Assembly: GCA_937915045.1 (NCBI GenBank)
Contig: CALDNM010000057.1
Location: 1 to 20,267, forward strand
DNA length: 20,267 bases
Direction of reading: 5' to 3'
From: an uncultured Clostridia bacterium
Lineage (GTDB): Bacteria > Bacillota > Clostridia > Peptostreptococcales > Anaerovoracaceae
The notes beneath the pieces were generated by a model. It saw nothing but the letters and a program-made list of their open reading frames with translations, ran no database searches and had not been told where the DNA came from. Shown in pieces: positions 1 to 7,146 of the stretch (the first letter of the stretch is position 1; each line of letters opens with the position of its first letter). Position numbers and translations under genes: made by a program.

Positions 1-37
1 TTTAGTTTTGTTAGTAATTACCATTATACCTGAAGAT

Positions 38-60
38 GGAGCAGTGGCTCCTTTTATTTT
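38..60 (+). terminator. Probable rho-independent terminator of an upstream, off-window gene
   Basis: A 5-bp GC-rich stem (GGAGC 38-42 with GCTCC 47-51, loop AGTG) is followed at once by TTTTATTTT. The stem is short, so efficiency is uncertain, but hairpin plus T-run has the form of an intrinsic terminator. It would end a plus-strand gene lying before the window and isolate the rpsF promoter. Confidence 0.5.
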
Positions 61-139
61 GTATTATCAATTTACACCATTATACGGGCACAACCCGACC
101 CTGTGCCTAAGATCATAAAGCGAGGAACAGTGAAATGGC
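61..139. other. Non-coding stretch between terminator and rpsF promoter
   Basis: No credible coding frame is visible. A second small hairpin (GGCACA 87-92 with TGTGCC 102-107, loop of 9) lacks a T-run. Its role is unknown; it may be the remnant of a terminator or simple chance. Confidence 0.3.
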
Positions 140-167
140 TTGCATTTGCCGGTGATTCGTGTATAAT
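140..167 (+). promoter_or_regulatory. Sigma-A type promoter for rpsF-ssb-rpsR
   Basis: The -35 box TTGCAT (140-145) and a consensus -10 box TATAAT (162-167) are separated by 16 bp. This places the transcription start near 174, at the foot of the structured rpsF leader. It is the only good promoter ahead of the ribosomal-protein operon inside the window. Confidence 0.7.
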
Positions 168-178
168 AGATAAGCGTG

Positions 179-198
179 ATTCTGCAATTCGGCAGAAT
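179..198 (+). other. Leader hairpin 1 of rpsF mRNA
   Basis: Perfect 7-bp inverted repeat ATTCTGC (179-185) and GCAGAAT (192-198) with a 6-nt loop, right after the predicted transcription start. It could protect the 5' end or help fold the following regulatory hairpin. It has no T-run, so it is not a terminator. Confidence 0.45.
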
Positions 199-203
199 GC
201 TAT

Positions 204-242
204 CCTGCATCGGGGAGACCGATGCCGTTAGTCCGCAGGAGG
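204..242 (+). promoter_or_regulatory. Candidate S6:S18 autoregulatory leader of rpsF, masking the ribosome binding site
   Basis: An outer stem CCTGC (204-208) pairs with GCAGG (235-239). Inside it, ATCGG (209-213) pairs with CCGAT (219-223) around a GGAGA loop. The 11-nt bulge on the 3' side (224-234) holds two CCG triplets. The right arm of the outer stem contains most of the Shine-Dalgarno AGGAGG (237-242). Known rpsF leaders in many bacteria form a stem with an asymmetric internal loop carrying CCG that mimics the 16S rRNA site bound by the S6:S18 dimer. Position, architecture and the masked ribosome binding site all fit, and both rpsF and rpsR lie downstream in the same operon. Confidence 0.6.
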
Positions 243-250
243 TGAAAAGA

Positions 251-538
251 ATGACAAATTATGAGGTCATGTTCATCGTGAACCCTACTCTCGAAGAGGA
301 AAAGAAAAACGAAGCGATCGAAGCAGTTAAGAAGATCATTTCGGAAAATGGAACTCTCGGAGATGTTGACGAATGGGGCATGAGAAAACTCGCGTATCCT
401 ATCGAAAAGAAAAATGAAGGATACTACGTCGTCATCGAATTCCAGGCTGAGACAACTGTTCCAAAAGAACTGGACAGAAGACTCAAGATCATGGATCCGA
501 TTATGAGACATATCATTGTAAACAAAGACGAGAAATAG
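251..538 (+). CDS. rpsF: 30S ribosomal protein S6
   Basis: The product is S6 of the small subunit, which binds the central domain of 16S rRNA as a dimer with S18. The 95-residue product opens with TNYEVMFIVNPTLEEE, the first beta strand of S6, and contains the family's EWGMRKLAYPI and GYYVVIEF stretches. The ATG at 251 is chosen because AGGAGG at 237-242 lies 8 nt upstream and translation from it begins with the canonical MTNYEVM. An in-frame GTG further up would run through the leader structure. It is first in the rpsF-ssb-rpsR operon, and the structured leader suggests feedback control by S6:S18. Confidence 0.97.
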   Translation: MTNYEVMFIVNPTLEEEKKNEAIEAVKKIISENGTLGDVDEWGMRKLAYPIEKKNEGYYVVIEFQAETTVPKELDRRLKIMDPIMRHIIVNKDEK

Positions 539-550
539 GGAGGTCGGAAT

Positions 551-997
551 ATGAACAGCGTACAGCTTATCGGAAGACTTACCCGCGATCCCGAGGTCAG
601 ATATACAGAAAGCAATATGGCCATAGCAACGTTCAGCATCGCGATCGACAGACCGCCGAGGCAGGACGGGACCAGGGAAGCGGATTTCCCGCGTATAACC
701 GTTTTCGGAAGACAGGCAGAGACCGTACAGAAATACCTTTCAAAAGGTAGACAGGTAGCGATCGAAGGCCGCATCCAGACGGGAAGTTATACGAATAAAA
801 ACGGCGATAAGGTCTACACGACCGACGTCGTAGCAAATAGAGTGGAATTTTTAGGCAGCAGGAACGATAATGCGGGCAGCGCGCCTTCGGGCAGCGGAAG
901 ACCGGCAGGAAACGATCAGCAGCAGGGAAGCGGCCGTCAGGCGGCAGCGGTACCTCCTGATTTCAAAGAGATACCTGATGACGACATCCCATTCTAA
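551..997 (+). CDS. ssb: Single-stranded DNA-binding protein
   Basis: SSB is a homotetrameric OB-fold protein that covers single-stranded DNA during replication, repair and recombination. The 148-residue product starts MNSVQLIGRLTRDPEVRYT, typical of bacterial SSB. Residues 1-105 form the OB fold, followed by a flexible Gly/Ser/Gln-rich linker (about 108-133). The acidic tail ends DDDIPF, the conserved tip that recruits partner proteins. A GGGAGG ribosome binding site lies just upstream. It sits between rpsF and rpsR as in most Bacillota, so its expression is tied to the ribosomal operon. Confidence 0.97.
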   Translation: MNSVQLIGRLTRDPEVRYTESNMAIATFSIAIDRPPRQDGTREADFPRITVFGRQAETVQKYLSKGRQVAIEGRIQTGSYTNKNGDKVYTTDVVANRVEFLGSRNDNAGSAPSGSGRPAGNDQQQGSGRQAAAVPPDFKEIPDDDIPF

Positions 998-1015
998 CGA
1001 AAGGAGAATGTCAAT

Positions 1016-1252
1016 ATGGACAGAAGAAGAGGTGGCGGCGGCTACAGAAAGAAAAAGGTCTGCCAGTTCTGCGCAGACAAAGACGCCAAGATAGATTACA
1101 AAGATGTAGAGACACTGCAGAGATTCATCACTGAGAGAGGCAAGATCCTCCCGAAGAGAGTCACAGGCACATGCGCTGTACATCAGAGAGAAGTCACTAG
1201 GGCTATCAAGAGAGCCAGAACAGTGGCGCTTCTCCCTTATACACAGGACTAG
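1016..1252 (+). CDS. rpsR: 30S ribosomal protein S18, zinc-binding (C+) form
   Basis: S18 binds 16S rRNA together with S6 in the platform of the small subunit. The 78-residue product has the basic N-terminus and the core [19 protein letters not shown] and PKRVTG segments of the family. It carries VCQFC and GTCAVH, giving a Cys-x2-Cys plus Cys-x2-His arrangement expected to bind zinc, unlike Cys-free S18 paralogues. An AAGGAGA ribosome binding site precedes the ATG. It is the last gene of the operon and is followed directly by a strong terminator. Confidence 0.97.
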   Translation: MDRRRGGGGYRKKKVCQFCADKDAKIDYKDVETLQRFITERGKILPKRVTGTCAVHQREVTRAIKRARTVALLPYTQD

Positions 1253-1261
1253 TTTGAAACT

Positions 1262-1291
1262 AAGGCGGCTTGCTATGCAGGCCGTCTTTTT
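1262..1291 (+). terminator. Rho-independent terminator of rpsF-ssb-rpsR
   Basis: A 10-bp stem (left arm 1264-1273, right arm 1277-1286, two G-U pairs) closes a 3-nt TAT loop and is followed by TTTTT. Two further A-T pairs extend the base. It lies 11 bp after the rpsR stop codon and separates this operon from gdpP. Confidence 0.9.
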
Positions 1292-1314
1292 AGTTCGGCA
1301 TTCATCTGAATTTA

Positions 1315-1323
1315 TGATATAAT
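1315..1323 (+). promoter_or_regulatory. Extended -10 promoter for gdpP-rplI-dnaB-dnaD
   Basis: TGA followed by TATAAT (1318-1323) forms an extended -10 element. A second TATAAT overlaps it at 1323-1328. The candidate -35 region around 1295-1300 (TCGGCA) is poor, which fits an extended -10 promoter. It lies just after the rpsR terminator and about 30 bp before the gdpP start codon. Confidence 0.6.
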
Positions 1324-1355
1324 ATAATGCACAGTTCAGAAAGGAAGGGTCATCT

Positions 1356-3116
1356 ATGTCTGATAAGAAATTGAACTCCGGGATCACTGATCTTATGCCG
1401 TTCCCGGCGTGTTTCGTCGACGCGGACGGAAAAGTTACAAGCGCGAGCCCGCGCATCGGGGATGTGTTCCTGTACGACGGGATCGTAGGTTCAGATATAT
1501 TTGCTCTGACCGGGATAAAGGACGAACAGCTCCGCGACGCGGCTAAAACCGGCGGGAGCGCGATAATCCAGAGGAACGACCGCAGTTTCAGGGTCATTCC
1601 TTCTTTCGTGAATGGGGAATCGGCAAAGGACGGCATGGGCATCTACTTTATGGATGTCACAGACTACGAAGATATCGAAAACAGATATGAAAAAGAAAAA
1701 GCGTGCATCGCTGTCGTCAATATAGACAACTACAATGAACTTCTTTCAAGCACCGCGAAAGAAAATCAGGCAGTGCTTTCTTCGGAGATAGATAAGAAGA
1801 TAAGATTCTGGGCGGCGAAGATGAGAGCGTCGGTCACAAGAGTGAAGCAGGACAGATACATAGCTGTGTTCGAGAAGAAGTATTTCGACGAGCAGGCGAG
1901 ATCGAAGTTCAGCATCCTCGATGAGGTGAGAGATATCGAAACGGAAGCGGACTTTCCTGTCACGCTGAGCATCGGCATCGGCTTCGGAGGCGAAAGCCCT
2001 GAGGAGGATGACACGTTCTCAATGGACGCGCTCATGGTAGCGCTGGGCCGCGGAGGAGATCAGGTAGTCGTCAAGAACGGGAACAAGATATACTATTACG
2101 GCGGTAAGACACAGACTGTGGAAAAAGGAAACAAGGGCAAGTCGAGGATCATCGGGTTCGCTCTCAAGAAGCTCATCGAAGCGGCATCGACAGTCGTCAT
2201 AATGGGACACGCGAATCCTGATATGGACTCGTTCGGAGCAGCGCTCGGGATATACAGGCTTTCAGAACCGCTGAACAAAGACACGTTCGTACTCGTGAAT
2301 GATTACAATGAGGCGCTCGATGTCATGTACAGCGCGGCGAAAGATACCGGAGACTACAACCTCATAAATAACAAGAATCTCGATGAGACCGTAAAGCCGG
2401 GACTCCTTCTGGTAGTCGTCGATACACACAGACCGAGCCTTACGGAATGCCCGAAGCTGTTTGACAAGGCGGACAAAGTAGTGGTCATAGACCACCACCG
2501 AAAGGCGGAGGAATCTATAGACAGCCCTTCACTTTCATATCAGGAACCGTACGCGTCTTCGACATCGGAGCTCGTTGCGGAGATCCTGGAATATACGGTG
2601 GACCGCAAGCAGCTGACGAGGCTTGAAGCCGAAGGGATGCTCGCGGGGATCATGGTAGATACGAACAGGTTTTCAGTGAAGACCGGAGTGCGTACGTTCG
2701 AAGCGGCAGCATGGCTGAAGCGCGCGGGCGCGGATACGGGAGAAGTCAAAAAGTTCTTCCAGACCGACAAGGAGACATTCCTCATAAGGGCAAACTGCGT
2801 GGCGCAGGCTGAGTTCACGGACGACGGCATAGGCTTCTCGATCTGTCAGGGAGAGAACAACAACGCGCAGATCATAAACTCACAGGTCGCTGACGAGCTG
2901 CTGACAGTGAGAGGAGTAACGGCAAGCTTTGTTTCCGGGAAAGACGAACATGGCAGGACGGTCATCAGCGCGAGGTCGCTCGGTGAAATAAACGTCCAGG
3001 TGATAATGGAAAAATTCGGAGGTGGCGGACATCTCACGACTGCCGGAGCGCAGGTGAAGATGAGCCCTGAAGAAGCAATAAATCAGATAAAGGAATTACT
3101 GGAGAAGAGAAAATGA
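1356..3116 (+). CDS. gdpP: Cyclic-di-AMP phosphodiesterase, GdpP-type, without membrane anchor
   Basis: GdpP hydrolyses cyclic di-AMP to pApA, lowering a second messenger that controls potassium uptake, osmotic balance and wall stress. Residues 1-110 look PAS-like and 110-240 form a degenerate GGDEF domain, with KQDRY where the catalytic motif would be. The DHH domain has NPDMDS (287-292), D356, the DHH triad at 379-381 and D435. The DHHA1 domain ends with GGGGH (555-559). All expected metal ligands appear intact. Classical GdpP is about 650 residues with two N-terminal membrane helices. This protein has 586 and no hydrophobic segment before the PAS region, so it is probably cytosolic. The start is fixed by an AAGGAAGGG ribosome binding site and the promoter just upstream. 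Its stop overlaps the rplI start (ATGA). Confidence 0.93.
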   Translation: MSDKKLNSGITDLMPFPACFVDADGKVTSASPRIGDVFLYDGIVGSDIFALTGIKDEQLRDAAKTGGSAIIQRNDRSFRVIPSFVNGESAKDGMGIYFMDVTDYEDIENRYEKEKACIAVVNIDNYNELLSSTAKENQAVLSSEIDKKIRFWAAKMRASVTRVKQDRYIAVFEKKYFDEQARSKFSILDEVRDIETEADFPVTLSIGIGFGGESPEEDDTFSMDALMVALGRGGDQVVVKNGNKIYYYGGKTQTVEKGNKGKSRIIGFALKKLIEAASTVVIMGHANPDMDSFGAALGIYRLSEPLNKDTFVLVNDYNEALDVMYSAAKDTGDYNLINNKNLDETVKPGLLLVVVDTHRPSLTECPKLFDKADKVVVIDHHRKAEESIDSPSLSYQEPYASSTSELVAEILEYTVDRKQLTRLEAEGMLAGIMVDTNRFSVKTGVRTFEAAAWLKRAGADTGEVKKFFQTDKETFLIRANCVAQAEFTDDGIGFSICQGENNNAQIINSQVADELLTVRGVTASFVSGKDEHGRTVISARSLGEINVQVIMEKFGGGGHLTTAGAQVKMSPEEAINQIKELLEKRK

Positions 3117-3556
3117 TAGTGATATTAATTAAAGATGTAAAAGGTACAGGCAAAGCGGGAGACGTCGTGAAAGTCAGCGACGGATTCGCGAGAAACAGAC
3201 TTATCCCGAAGGGGATGGCCAAGGAAGCTACGGACGGAAATATCCGCAGCCTAGAAAAGCAGAAAAAAATAATGGCTGAGAAGGAAGAAGAAAATAAGGC
3301 GGCGGCCGGGGAACTCGAAAAGAAACTCAATGAGATCACGGTAGTCATCAAGACAAAGAGCGGAGAAGGCGGAAGACTTTTCGGATCTATTACTTCAAAG
3401 GATATCGCGGAAAATCTCGAAGAGCAGTTCGGCATCGCGGTCGACAAGAAGAAGATCGTACTCGACAGCCCTATAAAGGAAGTCGGCCTCAAGGTCGTTC
3501 CCGTGAAGCTTTTCGCGGGCATACAGGCGAAGATGAAAGTAAACGTCACAGTATGA
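3113..3556 (+). CDS. rplI: 50S ribosomal protein L9
   Basis: L9 binds 23S rRNA near the L1 stalk and supports reading-frame maintenance. The 147-residue product has the conserved N-terminal domain (IVILIKDVKGTGKAGDVV, then GFARNRLIPKG), a long connecting helix rich in Lys and Glu (about 45-75), and the C-terminal domain with GRLFGSIT. The length is normal. The ATG overlaps the gdpP stop codon by 4 bp, suggesting translational coupling. gdpP-rplI-dnaB is a standard order in Bacillota. Confidence 0.97.
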   Translation: MIVILIKDVKGTGKAGDVVKVSDGFARNRLIPKGMAKEATDGNIRSLEKQKKIMAEKEEENKAAAGELEKKLNEITVVIKTKSGEGGRLFGSITSKDIAENLEEQFGIAVDKKKIVLDSPIKEVGLKVVPVKLFAGIQAKMKVNVTV

Positions 3557-3558
3557 TC

Positions 3559-3563
3559 AGGAG
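3559..3563 (+). promoter_or_regulatory. Ribosome binding site that decides the dnaB start
   Basis: AGGAG lies directly against the first in-frame ATG (3564), leaving no spacer, but exactly 6 nt before the second ATG (3570). This favours 3570 as the true start. Confidence 0.7.
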
Positions 3564-3569
3564 ATGAAA

Positions 3570-4892
3570 ATGGAAAGGATCCCACCACACAGCGAGGAAG
3601 CTGAGAAATCGGTCCTCGGGGCCTCTATGCTGGACAAGGACGCTCTTTATGAAGCGTCGGAGTATGTCAAGGCCGAAGATTTTTACAACAACAATAATAA
3701 AGAAATATTCGAAGCGATCACTTCGCTCAACGCTGCAGGCACGCCGGTGGATATGCTGACGGTCTGTGAAGAGCTGGGCAAAAGGGGTTCGCTTGAAATG
3801 GTAGGCGGCAGAGGATATGTGGCTTCACTGAGCTCATCCGAGATAGTGCCTTCTGTTTCGAACGCGGCTGAGTACGCGAAGATAATCGCTGAGAAAGCGG
3901 AACTTCGCAGACTGATAACCGCGGCTTCGAATATCATGGATGAAGGGTATAAGGACAGTGTGGATGCCAAGCAGGTGCTCGACAGCGCTGAAAGGCAGAT
4001 CTTCCAGATCACACAGAATCGGGGAAGCCAGAACATGGTCCCTCTCGAGGAAGTCCTGATGAAGAATATGGAGGAGATCGACAAGCGCGCGAAGATGAAA
4101 GGCAGCCTTACCGGTGTGCCGACGGGCCTGATCGATCTCGACAACCGCACCACAGGCCTTCAGAAATCGGACCTCATAATACTCGCGGCCAGACCTTCCA
4201 TGGGTAAGACAGCGTTCGCGCTGTGCGCGGCCAGGAATGCCGCGGCCAAAGGATGCCAGGTCCTCATATTCAGCCTGGAGATGTCGAGACTGCAGCTTTC
4301 ACAGAGACTTATTTCTATGGAATCAGCGGTCGACAGTGACAGGATCAGGAAGGGCACGCTCGACCAGTCCGAGTGGGACAGGATAATAGCGGCAGCCGAT
4401 ACGCTCGGCAGCGCGCCGATAATGATAGATGATACACCGGGTATCTCGATACTCGAGATCAAGAATAAATGCCGCCGCCTCAAGGCGGAAAAAGGGCTCG
4501 ACCTCATAGTGCTGGACTATCTGCAGCTGATGGATTTTCAGGGCAAGGCAGACAACAGACAGCAGGAGATCACTTCCCTTTCGCGAGGACTCAAGCAGCT
4601 CGCGAGAGAAATGGAGTGCCCTGTCCTCGTGCTTTCACAGCTTTCAAGAATGCCGGAAACAAGGAACGACCATCGTCCGATAATGTCCGACCTTCGTGAA
4701 TCCGGCGCAATAGAGCAGGACGCGGACGTCATCCTCATGCTGTACAGAGACGAGGTCTACAATCCGGATACAGAGAATCCGGGAGTTTGTGAAGTCAACG
4801 TCGCCAAGCAGAGAAACGGCCCGACGGGGACTGTCGAGGTCAGATGGCAGAGTAAGTACACGAAGTTCGTGAACAAGAGCGATATCAGATAG
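3570..4892 (+). CDS. dnaB: Replicative DNA helicase DnaB
   Basis: This is the hexameric 5'-3' helicase that unwinds DNA at the fork and binds primase and the loader (the protein called DnaC in Bacillus). Of 440 residues, the first 100 or so are the DnaB N-terminal helical domain (PPHSEEAEKSVLGA). From about 175 comes the RecA-like ATPase domain with Walker A RPSMGKT (208-214), Walker B VLDYLQL (Asp near 316), the LSQLSR segment and the RESGAIEQDADVILML motif. No intein interrupts the motifs. The gene is only 13 bp after rplI and 17 bp before the DnaD-domain gene, which links the helicase with its loading factors. Confidence 0.96.
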   Translation: MERIPPHSEEAEKSVLGASMLDKDALYEASEYVKAEDFYNNNNKEIFEAITSLNAAGTPVDMLTVCEELGKRGSLEMVGGRGYVASLSSSEIVPSVSNAAEYAKIIAEKAELRRLITAASNIMDEGYKDSVDAKQVLDSAERQIFQITQNRGSQNMVPLEEVLMKNMEEIDKRAKMKGSLTGVPTGLIDLDNRTTGLQKSDLIILAARPSMGKTAFALCAARNAAAKGCQVLIFSLEMSRLQLSQRLISMESAVDSDRIRKGTLDQSEWDRIIAAADTLGSAPIMIDDTPGISILEIKNKCRRLKAEKGLDLIVLDYLQLMDFQGKADNRQQEITSLSRGLKQLAREMECPVLVLSQLSRMPETRNDHRPIMSDLRESGAIEQDADVILMLYRDEVYNPDTENPGVCEVNVAKQRNGPTGTVEVRWQSKYTKFVNKSDIR

Positions 4893-4899
4893 CACCTTT

Positions 4900-4903
4900 G
4901 GAG
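4900..4903 (+). promoter_or_regulatory. Ribosome binding site that decides the start of the DnaD-domain gene
   Basis: GGAG stands 6 nt before ATG 4910. The upstream in-frame TTG at 4898 would contain this ribosome binding site within its own coding region, so ATG 4910 is preferred. Confidence 0.65.
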
Positions 4904-4909
4904 CAGCAA

Positions 4910-6175
4910 ATGAAATTCAAACGCGGGACCATAAAGAACTCGTATCTCGAAAAAACGGGAGTCGAGAATCTTTTCATCAATGAAATAATGCCTGACGCGC
5001 CTTCAGATTACGTGAAGGTATATTTGCTTGCGCTCATGTACGCCGATATCGGAAGGCCCGTAGAAGATGCCGAGATCGCGAAGACGCTCCGCATGGAAGA
5101 GGCCGTCGTGAAAAAGGCGTGGATATACTGGGAGAGCACAGGCGCTGTAGAGAAAGACGGCGACACGATCGAGTTCGTCTCATTCAGAGAGAAGCTTTAC
5201 GGTAATGGCTGCAGCGGCAAGGACGATAAAAAAGAAGCCGGCAGCGCGGAGGAGAGCGCGGCGACGCGTACTGCTCCGGGAGCTGAGAGAGTGCTCGAGA
5301 ACAAGCCTCTCAAAGAGCTTTATACCAGAATAGAGATGATGACCGGCTGTACTATTTCGGGAAATGAGATGCAGGAGATCCTGGGATGGATCGAAGACCT
5401 CGGCGCGACAACAGAGATGATCGCGTACGCCTACAGATTCTGCTCAGAAAAAGGAAAGACGAATGTCAGGTATGTAGGCAAAGTAGTGACTGACTGGGCA
5501 TCGCGCGGACTCGACACAAAAGAACAGATAGAAAAATTCCTCGGCGAAAAGGATCAGAGACATTACACGTACAGCCGCGTCATGAAAGCCCTCGGCTTCA
5601 GACGTTTCGCGACCGAGAACGAAAAGAAAATGATAGACAGATGGCTCGATGAGCTCGACTGCTCGATGGATGAGATACTATCCGCGTGCGGCAAGACGAG
5701 CGGCATATCGAACCCGAATTTAAATTACGTGAACAGCGTTATCATCAACACGAAAAAACCGTCCGGCGCCAAAGGCCCGGGAGGCGTCACGCGCGCTCAG
5801 GTCATGGCGTATTACGATGAGATAAGAGACCGCGAGCAGCGTGAAGCTGACGAGCGGAAGGAAGAAGTCTACGTGAAGGTCCCGCGTGTACGCGCGATCG
5901 ATACGGAGACTGTCGACCTCAATATGAAACTTACAAAGACAGCGATCGGAGGCGGCCCGGACAAACTCGAGCGCCTCGAAAAGATCAAAGCCGAAGGAGC
6001 CGCGCTTTCGCGTGAACGCGCGAGACTTCTCGCCGAAAACGATATCCCGGTCGATTACATGGACGTAAAATATCTGTGCCGCGAATGCGGAGACACCGGT
6101 GTGAAGGACGACGGCAGCGTGTGCGGATGTTACGCTGAGCGCGCGAGTGAAGCCGCGGCCGGGAGAAAAAAATGA
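4910..6175 (+). CDS. DnaD-domain primosome protein fused to a DnaI/DnaC-type loader N-terminal domain
   Basis: The likely role is recruitment of the DnaB helicase during replication initiation or restart. Residues 1-100 look like the DnaD winged-helix N-domain. A charged linker follows, then two DnaD/DnaB_2 type helical repeats (about 125-205 and 212-285; ILGWIEDLGAT and MIDRWLDELDCS mark equivalent helices). Residues 293-421 do not belong to DnaD. They match the N-domain of the DnaI/clostridial DnaC loader: a charged helical stretch (EEVYVKVPRVRAID, RARLLAENDIPVDYMD), then YLCRECGDTG and a CGC pair, giving Cys 390, 393, 405 and 407 as likely zinc ligands. The AAA+ domain that follows this motif in a loader is missing, since the protein stops 14 residues later. 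The next gene begins at the stop codon (ATGA) and is unrelated. ATG 4910 is favoured over TTG 4898. The DnaD assignment is firm; the loader-domain fusion is my reading of the motif pattern. Confidence 0.85.
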   Translation: MKFKRGTIKNSYLEKTGVENLFINEIMPDAPSDYVKVYLLALMYADIGRPVEDAEIAKTLRMEEAVVKKAWIYWESTGAVEKDGDTIEFVSFREKLYGNGCSGKDDKKEAGSAEESAATRTAPGAERVLENKPLKELYTRIEMMTGCTISGNEMQEILGWIEDLGATTEMIAYAYRFCSEKGKTNVRYVGKVVTDWASRGLDTKEQIEKFLGEKDQRHYTYSRVMKALGFRRFATENEKKMIDRWLDELDCSMDEILSACGKTSGISNPNLNYVNSVIINTKKPSGAKGPGGVTRAQVMAYYDEIRDREQREADERKEEVYVKVPRVRAIDTETVDLNMKLTKTAIGGGPDKLERLEKIKAEGAALSRERARLLAENDIPVDYMDVKYLCRECGDTGVKDDGSVCGCYAERASEAAAGRKK

Positions 6176-7146
6176 AAACGATAAAGAAGATCCCGGTACC
6201 GTTTTTCGGGGTCGGGCTCGGCTTCGCCGGGCTCGCGAATCTGCTTCACAATTATCAGGATCCTATGAGAGGGATACAGGAGAAGCTTGCTCTCCTGTTT
6301 CTTATAATATCATTTATCGTGGCTGGAGCCACGCTCATCCGCGTGCTGGCGGATCATAAAAGCGCGCTGAAGGAGATCGGAGCAAGCGCGTCGGCAGGAT
6401 GTACGATCTGCACACTTTTCATGGCGATGATGCTGCAGATGTCGCTGATACAAAGATACAGCGGCGCGGACGCCGGAGCGGTCAGGACAGTGACAGAAGC
6501 GGTCTGGGTATTCGCGTTCGCCGCGGATATGATCGTAATAATATGGTTCACATGGAGGTACGTCCTCCATTTCAAACTGGAAGACGTGACACCGGCATGG
6601 CTCATCCCTTACGTCGGGATCGCCGTAGCTTCGCTCGGAGCGCCGGTGTTCGGCCTGAAGATCATAGGAGAGATATCGCTCTGGATCGCTATAATATGCG
6701 CCCTTCCGATACTTGCCGTCTCCGTCATCAGATATAAAAAAGTCCCGATGCCGACAGGGCTCAGGCCTTTCTTCACATTGTTCGCGGCGCCGTTCAGCCT
6801 CACGCTCGCGGGGCTTCTCGCGCTGACAGACGCTCCGGCGCAGATCATGATCACGATGTTCGTCATCGGACAGGCGCTTTACTTCATGGTGCTCGCGAGA
6901 CTGCCGAAGCTTATGTCGCTCCCGTTCATGCCGTCATTCACAGCATTCACATTCCCGCTCGTGCTGCCGGCGATGGCCGCGAAAAAGTTCGCGCTGTGGC
7001 TTTATGGCATCGGCGCGTTTTCCGGAGGATCGGGGGATCTGCTCGTCCCGTTCATGACAGCGCTTCTTCTTTTCGAGATAGTGACCGCCGTCGTTCTTGT
7101 GACAGCGGTGCTGTGCAAATACATCAAAAATATCGCGCGGGACTAA
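6172..7146 (+). CDS. TDT/SLAC1-family (TehA-like) membrane channel or transporter
   Basis: The 324-residue product is almost entirely hydrophobic, with roughly ten membrane helices. It opens with PVPFFGVGLGFAGLANL, the first-helix signature of the tellurite-resistance/dicarboxylate transporter (TehA/SLAC1) family. Members form trimeric anion channels or export C4-dicarboxylates, sulfite or malate, and the substrate cannot be told from sequence. The ATG overlaps the stop of the DnaD-domain gene by 4 bp, so it is probably translated from the replication operon although its function looks unrelated. It sits where many Clostridia have the helicase-loader gene. Its stop codon overlaps that of the convergent thioesterase gene, with no terminator between them. 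Confidence 0.82.
   Translation: MKTIKKIPVPFFGVGLGFAGLANLLHNYQDPMRGIQEKLALLFLIISFIVAGATLIRVLADHKSALKEIGASASAGCTICTLFMAMMLQMSLIQRYSGADAGAVRTVTEAVWVFAFAADMIVIIWFTWRYVLHFKLEDVTPAWLIPYVGIAVASLGAPVFGLKIIGEISLWIAIICALPILAVSVIRYKKVPMPTGLRPFFTLFAAPFSLTLAGLLALTDAPAQIMITMFVIGQALYFMVLARLPKLMSLPFMPSFTAFTFPLVLPAMAAKKFALWLYGIGAFSGGSGDLLVPFMTALLLFEIVTAVVLVTAVLCKYIKNIARD

Noticed and set aside
23..84. Two minus-strand TATAAT boxes (23-28 and 79-84) as promoters of a leftward gene
   Set aside because: Neither has an acceptable -35 box at 16-18 bp, and no minus-strand gene can be seen within the window.
176..250. N-terminal extension of rpsF from a GTG at 176
   Set aside because: It would translate the leader hairpins. 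The AGGAGG at 237-242 and the canonical MTNYEVM start place initiation at 251.
851..1642. 263-codon open frame on the minus strand
   Set aside because: It lies antisense to ssb, rpsR, a terminator and the gdpP start, has no recognisable domain, and is a by-product of the codon use of the real genes.
3570..4892. Possible intein or frameshift in dnaB
   Set aside because: Length and order of the helicase motifs are normal, and the frame is continuous from the N-domain to the last motif.
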